Of a stretch of DNA of 64,000 bases, positions 55,280 to 64,000 are shown one piece after another (positions within the stretch are counted from its first letter, which is position 1; each line of letters opens with the position of its first letter). A program made the position numbers and the translations under genes. The stretch lies in the NCBI GenBank assembly GCA_033816765.1, contig CM066291.1, forward strand, positions 4,898,001-4,962,000. The letters are read 5' to 3'. The notes beneath the pieces are model-generated. The model was not told the origin of the DNA. It searched no databases and saw nothing but the letters and a program-made list of their open reading frames with translations. The DNA is from Nothopassalora personata (lineage: Eukaryota; Ascomycota; Dothideomycetes; Mycosphaerellales; Mycosphaerellaceae).

Positions 55280-58200
55280 TCAACCAGGCTTGATAGCCGC
55301 CTCGCAGTCAGCCATATTCAGCTGCTGCACGAAGTCGGCGTGCTTGTATTGATCCAGTGCCTTCGTGAAGCCATCAGCTATCTGGTCGTTGGTGCCTATC
55401 CAGTCAACCGTGATCTTGCGCTTGGCAATGGCTTCACGGATGTAGTGATAGCGCGTGTCGATGTGCTTAGTGCGACCGTCCACACCGCTGCTTCGCTTGG
55501 TGATGTCGATCGCTGGCATGTTGTCCTCGTACAGGGTGATGGGGAATAGCGGTCCCTTGTAGTCCACCTCCTTGAGCAGGTTGCCAATGCTGATGGCTTC
55601 CTTCGCTCCAAGCGTTAGTTGGACATACTCAGCCTCTGTTGATGACAGTGTCACGATAGTCTGGCGGCCGGACTTCCAGGAAGTTGGTGCCCCCAGCATC
55701 GTGAAGACGAAGGCTCCTGTGGATCGCCTATCGTCAAGGTCGTCTCCCCATGAGGCATCAACGTACCCCTTCAGTTGAAGATCGTGCTCGGTGTCTGCGC
55801 CCTTGAAGCACAGTCCACGGTACTTGTGACCAACCAGATACTTCATGACCTGCATAACAGCGTCTATGTGTTCTACGGTTGGGTTGGCGAGAAAGCGGCA
55901 CAGCAGACAGACTTGATAGCTGCAGTCTGGTCTGGTCATCATAACCACCCAGAGACATTCACCTGTAGCCTTCTGGTAGCGGCTCTTCAGTGTCGCGTCT
56001 GCCACGTACTCAGCCGGCGCCTTACGGTGTTGATGCTTCGCATACATTGGCACCTTCGGCGGCTTGCCAGTGATGTTGTACTCGTCAGCCAGCTTCTGTA
56101 GATAGCCGTCTTGTACGATGTACAGCGTACGCTTCTTGCGGTCTCGTATAATGCGCATCCCCAAGTAGTGGTGGACGTCGCCGAGCTCACGCATCTTGAA
56201 CTTGTCCTGCAGCGTTGCTGCGATTGCCGCTACGCCTTGTCGATCCTTCGTGATGATAAGAAGGTCGTCCACGTAGATGACAATGATGGAGCCTGACACC
56301 TCGTGCTTGAACACGCAGATGTCGCTCATGATTGGAATGAAGCGCAGTGAGCGCGGGTATTTGCTGAGCTCCTGGTACCACAACAGTGGTGACTGCTTCA
56401 ATCCATACAGAGCACGTCGCAGCTCACATACTTTGTTGCTATGTTCAAAGCCATGTGGCATTTCGACGTAGACCTTCCGGCCTGTGATGATAGCGTTGAG
56501 GAAAGCAGTCATGATATCGTACTGCTGACACTCGAGGTCGTAGTGTGCGATCAGTGCGTATAGCATACGCAGAGTGGATGGCTTCACCACTGCTGCATAC
56601 GTGTCGTCGTAGTCACCTTCACGTTGTGTGTCACCACGGACTACCCAGCGTGCCTTGAAGCGGCTGATCTTGCCATTGGCATCAAGCTTGATAGCATAGA
56701 CCCATCTGCCACGCAGCACACGTGTGCCAGTTGGCAGTGTTGTCTTGTCCTTGTACAGCCATGTCTCGTATTGCTCGAGACTGGCGAATTCAGCTTCTTC
56801 GGCTGCACGCCACTCGGCGTGTTGTGGTGTTGCCATTGCGGCCTTGTGGCTCTTCGGTATGAGCACCGTTGCTGGATCTGGCCAGTCGGTTGCTGCCATG
56901 AAAGCAGTCACAGTCGCATGTGGCATCTCAGCAAGTTGCTTGCGGGTCGTCTTGCTGAGTGAGTGACACAGGGCCCTACGCTGCTTGCGGTTGGCTTCAT
57001 ATTGATAGCCGTTCAATGGGTCTCGAACTTCCGCAGGAGGGCGACGATTGCGCTGTGGCCGACCTGATGGCGTAGGTGGCACAGGTTGCCGAGCTGGCTG
57101 TGCCGGAGGTGTCGTGAAGTCGTCTTCATCGTCATCCTCAACAGAAGGTCTCGGAGGTGTTGTTGGTTGCACTTCCGGAAAGTCGTCAGGCGTCTCATCT
57201 TAATAGGAGTCCACTACTTCCTGTGAAAGGTCCTCATCCGACTGCTCGAGTGGTGAGTCCGCTGGACGGTCGATGACGGTGATGTTCTTCGGTGCTGTAA
57301 CACCCCCAGAATCACCACCCCCAGGAGTCACACTGCGCTCAGCACCTGCTCGCCGTAGTCCTGTCTTGCGGTTGCGCTCCACTGGAAAGATGTCTTCTCG
57401 AGTGATGAGCTCGTCGTCTTGATCTTGCTCAGTCTCAGAGTCACCGTCTTGGGCTGCCATAGGGTCGTTGCCCTCGATGAATTGAACGTCCTTGGTTCTG
57501 AACACTCTATGCGCCTTAGCAACATAGGCACGGTAGATGGTGCGGCTTTCGTATCCAACAAGCTTGCCCTGTAACGAGCGGGCGTCAAACTTCTCACCGC
57601 GACCGACGTTATGGTCGTACACGAAGGCGCGGCAGCCGTATGCTTTGAGGTGTGACAGGGAAGGCTTCACTGGTTGAGTGCCCTGCCAAGCGTTGATAAC
57701 TTCTAGTGGTGACAGGCCCTTGATTGCTGCACTTGGTGTCAAGTTAAGAAGATAGACCGAAGCTTTCACTGCTTCTGGCCATAGGCTAGGTGGAAGGCCA
57801 GCGTCGATGAGCAGCTTACGTGCCATGACACAAACGATGTGGTTGCTGACTTCCGCACCACCATTCTGCTCTGAAGAATGAGGTGCTGTGACTTGAAGAG
57901 CGAAGCCCTCATCGCGTGAGAGCTGCGTGAGTGAGTGTCCTCCATATTCGCCACCCCCATCTATGCGGAAGATCACAATTGCTGTGCCATATTGTGTCTT
58001 CACATGACGGTGGACCACTCGAATATGCTGCGCAGCACCGTCCTTCTGTGCGGAAGCGAATACTGTGCGTTGTAGGCTGGCCAGGCAGGTGAATAGCGTG
58101 AAGTAACGCTCCTTGCCAATGCCAAGGTTGCGGACCGTGACAACATCCACAGCAACAATATAGTATGGTGTTGTTGGCCGCACCATCGGAATGCGGTTGT

Positions 58201-60061
58201 AGACCTTGTAACCCATCCCCTTACGACAGGGGATGCACTCGCGTGGGTGCTTGCTGAGGTCGCTATCACTGTTGCCAACAATGGTGATGCGCTTGTCGTT
58301 GTGAAGCTGCAGCAACTTGCGGCTGTGGATGTGTCCAAGTCGGCGGTGCCACAGGTCTCCTGTAGCAGCTGTCGATGGCTCGACCTTGGACGAAGTGAGG
58401 GCTGTCGCTGAGTCCTTCATCTTCAAGAATGGCAGTCCATTGTGGGTGTAGCAGTGTGCCACCGTACGCGCAGCAGTCCCCTTTGTGAATAGGATCTGCT
58501 CGTCGTTGCGATAATAGACACCCTTGCGGCGAAGAGCCTCTGTCGAAATCAGATTGGCTGCAAGGCCTGGTACGTACAACACCTGTGAGAAGCCAGTGAT
58601 GCCGCATCCATACAGATCCAGTTGGACGATGCCACAAGCTGTAGCAGTGATGGTGCCACTGCCTGTCTTGATAAGAACAGTGCAGGGCCGGTAGTCCATC
58701 ATATTGCTCAGCTTGTTTGTCATGTGAGAAGTGCAGCCAGAGTCCACAACCCAGTCGGTGTTGCTCTTCGCTGCAAGCAGCGCTGAGGTGTCTTGAATGA
58801 TGTCGTCCTGGCCCACAGTCATATACATGCTGTGAGAGCCGTTGAATGGAGTCATCAAGTCCTCGAAGTTGGTAGCGCCGTGAGCCGCAAACTGTGCGAT
58901 CTCAGTGTGCTGTGCGTCAGTGGTGTTGTTGACTTGCTGACGCTGTTGTTGATTGCCCTACTGCTTCTTCTTCCAGGTAGCAGGTGCAAGCTCAGGGTGT
59001 AGGTTCCAGCAACCAGCTGGTTGGTGAGTGGTCATGCCACAACCACTGCAGGGGTCGTATTGAGGCTTCTGCTGTTGGTTGTTGTTGCCACCACCATTCT
59101 GATTACCACCACGAGCGCCGTTGCCGTTGCCGCGGCCTCCACGACCTCCTCGTCCGCCGCGTCCGTTACCACGTGGTGCGCCGCCGCCGCGAGGGGTGTT
59201 GCCGTTGCCCTGTGGGTTGGCAGGGTTGGCGTTGTTTTGTTGCTTCACTGCGAGATTGGCTGACTCGGACTGTTGCGCAGTCGCCTCATTAAGCAGATCA
59301 CTGATCACCTTGTCGAGTGTGATAGTGGTACTGTCCTCGATCTTTCCAGTAAGCTGCCTCATCTGTTCACGCTTTGAGGACGCGAATGTTGGGAAGTATG
59401 GTGAGATCTGATACAGGAAGCGGAAGAGAGCTTGAGCCTTTAATATGGCTAACTCGGTGTTCTTGAGGTTGGCCAGCTTCGACTGATATTGCTGGCAGAA
59501 CTTGTCAAGGTTGGAGCCACCATATGTGTGTGACTCGAAGTCCAGGTACAACGAGTACTCTTCGGACTTGCCAGTTTGACCGTATGTGGACTTTAGATGG
59601 TCCCATAGGTCTTCCGGTTGTTGGTAGGCTTTGCAGTTGTCTGCAATAGACTGACTGCAGTTAGCAATAATGAGGGCGCGGGCTTGATACTTCTTTGCCT
59701 CCCATGCCTCGATACGCTCTTCGAGTTCATAGTCTTCCTCATTCTTGCGCTTCGTGGGCTTCGGCTTGAGGGCAGTCTTGTCGACAAACCCCCATAGCAG
59801 GTCACCTCGCAGGACTGACTGTAACATATCAGCCCATCTCGAGTAGTCGTCCTTGCCTTGAAGTTTGGAGACACCAGGGGTGCCGTTGTTGTTACGGCCG
59901 ACCATGTTGCTAAAGCCGCGAGTTGATACAGCAGGCTTCTTGGTCTTTCGGGTAGCAGCCGACTCGGTCTGCTGTTGTTGCTGGCTCGGAGTGGCGACAG
60001 ACTGCTGCGCCAGCGGTATTTCGAGTCCAGTGAGGTCAGTGTTGTTACCGTCAGTATCCAT
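55280..60061 (-). pseudogene. gag-pol polyprotein of the Copia element with two nonsense codons
   Basis: One frame of 1,594 codons from the ATG at 60061 to 55280, broken only by TAG at 58958-58960 and TAA at 57200-57202, both at plausible Gln codons. Gag: a UBN2-like region (LYLDFESHTYGGSNLDKFCQ), an Arg/Gly/Asn-rich linker and a canonical zinc knuckle, CSGCGMTTHQPAGC. Protease: WVVDSGCTSHMTN. GAG-pre-integrase: LWHRRLGHIHSRKL. Integrase: VDVVTVRNLG, FRIDGGGEYGG, APHSSEQNGGAEVSN. Reverse transcriptase: GRWVYAIKLDANGKISRFKA, MTAFLNAIITGRKVYVEMPH, VIYVDDLLII, LGDVHHYLGM. RNase H: LSSTEAEYVQLTLGAKEAI and VDGRTKHIDTRYHYIRE. No frameshift separates gag from pol. Confidence 0.93.
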
Positions 60062-60261
60062 ACACTGCAGAGCACCAACTAGGTGTCACTGCGATACTTG
60101 CCGCGTTGCCCACTGGGTCGCGACTTTGTCGTTTGCTATTTGCTGCAGTCGCGTTTTGTCGCAATCACCAACCAGGCGTTGTCGACATACACGCGATCAG
60201 CAGGATCACATACACACTATCAAGTGTCTTTCGGAGGTATGCGCGCAGTTGATAAGCGCGA

Positions 60262-60274
60262 GGGCGTCATAACC
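60262..60274 (-). promoter_or_regulatory. Primer-binding site of the Copia element (half-tRNA type)
   Basis: On the coding strand the bases after the 5' LTR are GGTTATGACGCCC. They complement a tRNA anticodon-loop segment containing the CAU anticodon (GCGTCATAACC), the internal-cleavage priming known for Copia/Ty1-type elements. Confidence 0.6.
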
Positions 60275-60411
60275 AGATAATGTGAGTAGATTGATGTATT
60301 GAGAAGGATCTACGAGAATGCGAAGAACAGCTAGCTATAAGAAAGTGCAAGAAAGCGCGCTAGTGGCTTGGCATCCAAAGAACTGCTGGGACACAGCCAG
60401 CCAGCATCAAG
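60275..60411 (-). repeat. 5' LTR of the Copia element
   Basis: 137 bases with a TATA-like stretch; followed outward by the target duplication TTAATA. Confidence 0.9.
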
Positions 60412-60730
60412 TTAATAGGCGGTAAGCGCAATAGGCTACGTTCCTATAGTCTTTTAACTTTATAGTAGAGTATCGGCTAGGTAAGACTAACCTAGCCGAT
60501 ACGCCTTCGAGACGTAGCGACTACGTAACTATAACGTAATATACGTCGAACTTACTACCTACCCTATAAAGTAAGCTATCTTTCTAGAAGGAGTCCCTAG
60601 AGGGAACGGACGAACTAGCGGCAATACGCGTACTTACTACCTATAAATCGATATAGGCTACTATAGGCAAGGTAGCGATAGCGTAGGTAAGTAACCCTAC
60701 TTAGTACGATAAACCGTCGTTACTAGTAGT
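60412..60730 (+). mobile_element. Gypsy C relic, continuation right of the Copia insertion
   Basis: It continues the alignment with family C at about 17845-18165 and stops where the LINE tail begins. Confidence 0.75.
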
Positions 60731-60949
60731 ATTGATTGATTGATTGATTGTTCCATTAACGTGCTATGTGAGTCTAAGACTATGCAACACGGGTAGGGTG
60801 CCCTACCATTTTCTAGTTAGCAGAGGAAAAGCCTTTTGCAATAAAAACCTCTAAAAGTAAGCAGAGTTCCTTCCTCGCGATATTGTAGAGGCCTTCTTGC
60901 CTCACGGGACCCGGCGGTTTTCCCGTACTCCTTTTACGCCGTAAAACCC

Positions 60950-61445
60950 TGTCACGGTCTCCCATCAGGAAGGATCCCACCTGGGAGCTGAGAAGCCTTC
61001 CGGGCCAAAAGAGAGTGGGAGTGAATGTTCAGATTTGCATGTGAATGCCAAGCCCGACAACATTCACAGCCTAAACCAGCCCCCACCCATGACACCTCAG
61101 GCACTAATGGACAGCGGCACCTCGGGACGTCACACCGTCACTGCCTGTGACTCGGAGAAGGCCCGCGCACGTGGAGGAAGCCCGTGGATACCCGTAGGAG
61201 GGTTGGAATGTTTGGTGAATGACAAAGTTTGGTGTTTGCCATGTGCAGCAAACACACAAACACGCAAACACGAGGACGCGCAACACGCGGGGGGATTGTA
61301 CAAATAGCCGGCTTGCTCCCTAAGCCTCTCTCTTCTCTTCTTCGTCTTTCGTCTTGTGTAGCTAGCCTACCATACCTTTGTACCTGCAGCTGCATTTCGC
61401 ACCTGCTTCTTAGTCCAGTTCCCAAGCCAGGCTCTCGCCCTAACA
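60950..61445 (+). repeat. Possible solo LTR inside LINE copy B
   Basis: A 496-base GC-rich, RIP-free block begins TGTCACGGTCTCC and ends GCCCTAACA, giving TG..CA ends. It contains a TATA-like TTGTACAAATAG (about 61297) followed by a CT-rich leader, as in U3-R. No matching flanking duplication is visible (AACCC left, CTACC right), so the boundaries or the identity could be wrong. Short frames here look non-coding. Confidence 0.45.
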
Positions 61446-62604
61446 CTACCGCTGGGCGGCGATAACTTATCCCCTAGACGTCGTATCGAAAAAAAGGGAC
61501 CAGTTTTGGAATCCTCGTATTGCGGCGCACAAAATGGGCCTAGTACCTTCCCGATTGGGCCTAGTTCAAAATTGCGTCAGGGTCGCCCCCGGATTCGGGG
61601 ACTTGGGGTATTTCGAAAGGCTTTAGCTAGTGTAGCTATTCGACCTCTTCTAGTTCGCTTCTCCTCTCTCGGTACCACTTTGGCGTAGCTATACCTGTAG
61701 TGCGGATATAGTCTATTACCTCTTGCTGTCCTTCGATAGATAGGAAGAGAATAGGGAAGGCCGCTACCCTTAGTTTTCTAGTCCTAACTTCGGTATATAG
61801 ACGACATCCTTAGAGGAGGTAAATTGGAGTCTCTTTTTAGCCGCAGCGGCATCTATCGTCGTCTGTTTTGTGGAACCGGTAAAGGTAGTCGCGGAAGAAA
61901 CCGTGTCCTAAACGTAAAGAGTAGTAGGCGCTCGAGGTAGCCCTCTCGCATTGTATTTGCAGCGGGAGGTATTCTTCGTATTGAAACCGAGAGAAGTAGC
62001 TGTTCGGGCCGTGCTCCTTCTTAGTCTTTGCCTTGTAAAATTGGTCTCTAGTAGCCTTAGCTACTAGGTCGGTAAGGTAATCTTCGTCGGTTATACTAAG
62101 CGACTTAAAGGTCTCTAGTCTTCTTTGGATCCCCTGGAGTTTGGAGCCTTCTTTAGGCGGTAAAAGCTCGTAGCCCGTCTCTAATACCCTTTTCGTAGCT
62201 ATTGGAATAGTACTACTTAGGGCCCTAGCGATCGGGTTGTCTTCGGGAAGCTTCTTTAGCCTTAAGCTATATTTAAGGACCTAGCGTTCTAGGCGAATTC
62301 GAGGGGAAAGGAGGTTTGCTTCTCTCTCGGTAGGCTCGGTAGGAGTAGTACGGAAGACCCCTAGGACTTTACGGATGCCTTTTCCGTATATAGCCTCTAG
62401 GGGGGTAATAGCTCTCCTCGATTTCCACTAAACCGGCGCCCCGTAGTCGGCTACGGTAGTAACGCAAGAAAGGTATAGTATGCGTAGGGAGCGAGTGCTT
62501 AACCCATTCCCTATATTCGCTAGGCGGTTCATCCTGTAGAAGGAGGCAAGTACCTTAGTTGCTCGGATTTAAATATGTTCTTTAAAGGTAAGATAGGTAT
62601 CAAA

Positions 62605-63660
62605 CTAGATCCCTAGCCATCGTACGGCCTTTGTCGCGGGTTTAATAACTTCCCCGCTTGGTAGGGTAATAGAACTATCGTGTCCTTTGCCTTTTGCGAA
62701 GTGTAGGAGCTCGGTTTTAGCGAGGTTAAATTCTATCGCTTGTTCGGCTCCTTTCTTCGTTAAGAGCTTAACCTCTTTCTCGAGGATCTTTGCGTTCTTC
62801 TTAAGGCTAGTCGATGCAACTAGGAGTCCAATATCGTCGATGTAGGATAAGGGAGTTACGGTTTTAATGTCCGTAAAAAGATCCCTTATATAGATAAGAA
62901 ATAAAATCGGCGAGATTGGACTACCTTGCGGTACGCCTGTCTTAACGTCCGTAGTCTCTTCTATTTGTCCGTTAAAGGATAGTTGAATCCTCCGTTCTTC
63001 GAGGAAGGACTTAGTCCACCTTATAACCGAGTAGGGGAGTCGTAGCTTAATTAGTGTTCTTAGGAGGCGGTTCTTCGCTACGTGGTCGAAGGCTCCTTTA
63101 ACGTCTAGAAAGGCTACGCTTGTCTTCTTTCCTTTTACTCGGTTCCTTTCGACAAAGTCGGTTAGGAGGAGGGCTGTGTCTACGGCCGAACGTTTAGTTC
63201 TGCCGCCCATTTGCGAGTCGTGAAGTAACGGGCCGGTATCGGCTAGAGCTCCGAGTCTTTTCGCTAGTATTCTCTCGCTTACTTTCCCTAGACAGTTAAG
63301 GAGGGCTATTATCCTATATGCCTTAGGAATCGAGTAGTCGGGCTTCCCTGGTTTTGCAAGAGTAAATCCAATCGCTACTCGCCAGCACTTAGGGTAATAC
63401 CCTTCGTTTAATAGCGAGCCGTAGACCTTAAGAAAGGCGTCTGGAATAGCTTAAAATGCGCGTTGAATTATTGCTTGGGTTATACCATCCGGGCCTGGAG
63501 TTTTGCCTTTTACTTTCGAGGAACTACATGCCGATTGCAGTTCTTCTAATTGTATTCGGTCCCAGTCCTAGTCCCCTATAGGATAGTTATCCCAGGAGGG
63601 GTCTAGGGGGTTATCCGGAGGTAGAGAAGGGAATAGCGTTCCCCGGAGGGCCTCGCATTT
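62605..63660 (-). pseudogene. Reverse transcriptase fragment of LINE copy B
   Basis: Begins mid-protein near KTPGPDGITQAIIQRAF, has a TAA at about 63450, then an open stretch 63210-62605 with GGRTKRSAVDTALLLTDFVE, SVAFLDVKGAFDHVAK, TGVPQGSPISPILFLIYIRD, PLSYIDDIGLLVAS and FNLAKTELLHF. The catalytic pair appears as YIDD. A TAG replaces Trp at 62605, after which YLTFKEHI and further C-terminal sequence continue toward 61.8 kb. Non-LTR polymerases of this type reverse transcribe at the nicked target. Confidence 0.85.
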
Positions 63661-63699
63661 TCCCTTAAATGTGTCCTGTCCGTTTATAGTCGGGATTAG

Positions 63700-64000
63700 A
63701 CTGAACCGAACGAACGAGATACGCTTAAAATCTACAAACAAGAACTCCGGAACTGCGAGAAGGGAAAGCGACGTACATAGCGTACACGTCGCTCGAACAA
63801 CGAAGGCGCTATCTACCTATCGTCCCGGCAAACTACGTAAACTGCCGGCTAGAACCAAGAGAGGCGTTTAGGGGGCGCAAACTACGTATACTGCACGGCT
63901 GGAACTAAGAGAGGCCGAGGGACGACAGCGAGGCTACTGTAACCGAGGAGCTATACTCGAGACCGGAGAACGCGACCGGATTAAAACAGAGGCGACGGGT
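63700..64000. other. Right-edge flank of LINE copy B, unassigned
   Basis: No gene is seen. Two tandem units of about 49 bases (from 63829 and 63878) share CAAACTACGTA.ACTGC and GGCT.GAAC.AAGAGAGGC. The sequence does not match Gypsy C, so the DNA on the two sides of the LINE belongs to different repeats. Confidence 0.5.

Larger units (their letters stand above)
54859..60411 (-). mobile_element. Nearly intact Ty1/Copia element
   Basis: The element is 5,553 bases long, with 137-base terminal repeats (54859-54995, 60275-60411) that look identical. The 6-base duplication TTAATA is on both sides (54853-54858, 60412-60417). It is inserted in Gypsy C and encoded on the minus strand. Integrase precedes reverse transcriptase, the Copia order. 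The repeat ends are AG..AG on the plus strand (CTTGATG..TTATCT on the coding strand) rather than the usual TG..CA. Confidence 0.93.
60731..63699 (-). mobile_element. 5'-truncated LINE (Tad-like), copy B
   Basis: The minus strand matches LINE copy A from AGTCTAATCCCG (about 63699) onward, where copy A continues upstream but copy B does not: a 5' truncation typical of incomplete reverse transcription. At the other end a (CAAT)n tail on the coding strand (60731-60752) is the likely 3' terminus, next to the short inverted motif GGTAGGGTGCCCTACC (about 60796-60811). Much less RIP-mutated than copy A. Confidence 0.75.

Noticed and set aside
61035..61465. Overlapping frames in the GC-rich block within LINE copy B
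   Set aside because: Frames of similar length occur on both strands, and the layout looks like an LTR rather than a gene.

Overview
The window reads as a repeat-rich stretch of a filamentous ascomycete genome, most likely a Dothideomycete close to Mycosphaerellaceae. Spliced genes carry short GT-AG introns of 49-148 bases. Gene families are typical of moulds: a HET-domain protein, a fungal Frizzled-like receptor, a heme-thiolate peroxidase and an F-box-like/2EXR protein. Long tracts are AT-rich and depleted in CpA/TpG, the footprint of repeat-induced point mutation (RIP). The genus assignment is inference.

Layout. 1-5.3 kb is a gene island: the 3' end of a disordered hypothetical protein, chorismate synthase (shikimate pathway), and a Frizzled/Smoothened-like seven-helix receptor. 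5.7-22.0 kb is a pyruvate-decarboxylase-like pseudogene cut in two by a 15.8-kb nest of elements. The outermost is an old Copia-type element with a perfect target duplication. Inside it lies a heavily mutated Ty3/Gypsy chromovirus (family C). Inside that lie a nearly intact Gypsy (family A) and two solo LTRs. 22-37 kb is a second gene island: a decayed MFS transporter, an F-box-like protein, a HET protein, a flavocytochrome b2-like 2-hydroxyacid dehydrogenase, a chloroperoxidase-like secreted enzyme, two weak small-gene candidates, and a peroxisomal acyl/oxalyl-CoA synthetase ending in SKL. 37.2-64 kb is almost all transposons: a collapsed RIP-mutated Gypsy, a tRNA-like relic, a RIP-mutated LINE, a nearly intact Gypsy (family B), a second family C relic carrying a nearly intact Copia element, and a 5'-truncated LINE.

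The transposons form a readable time series. Old layers are saturated with C-to-T changes. The youngest full-length elements (A, B and the Copia) are clean except for one to four nonsense codons, each explicable by one RIP-type change. All three Gypsy families place a 9-base primer-binding site next to the 5' LTR that is complementary to the predicted 5' end of their own RNA, which suggests Tf1/sushi-style self-priming. Both Copia-type elements instead carry a site matching the anticodon half of a CAU-anticodon (methionine) tRNA. Family B sits between two unrelated pieces of older repeat with no target duplication, which suggests element-to-element recombination. Splice sites and element boundaries were placed by eye; no database search was run.
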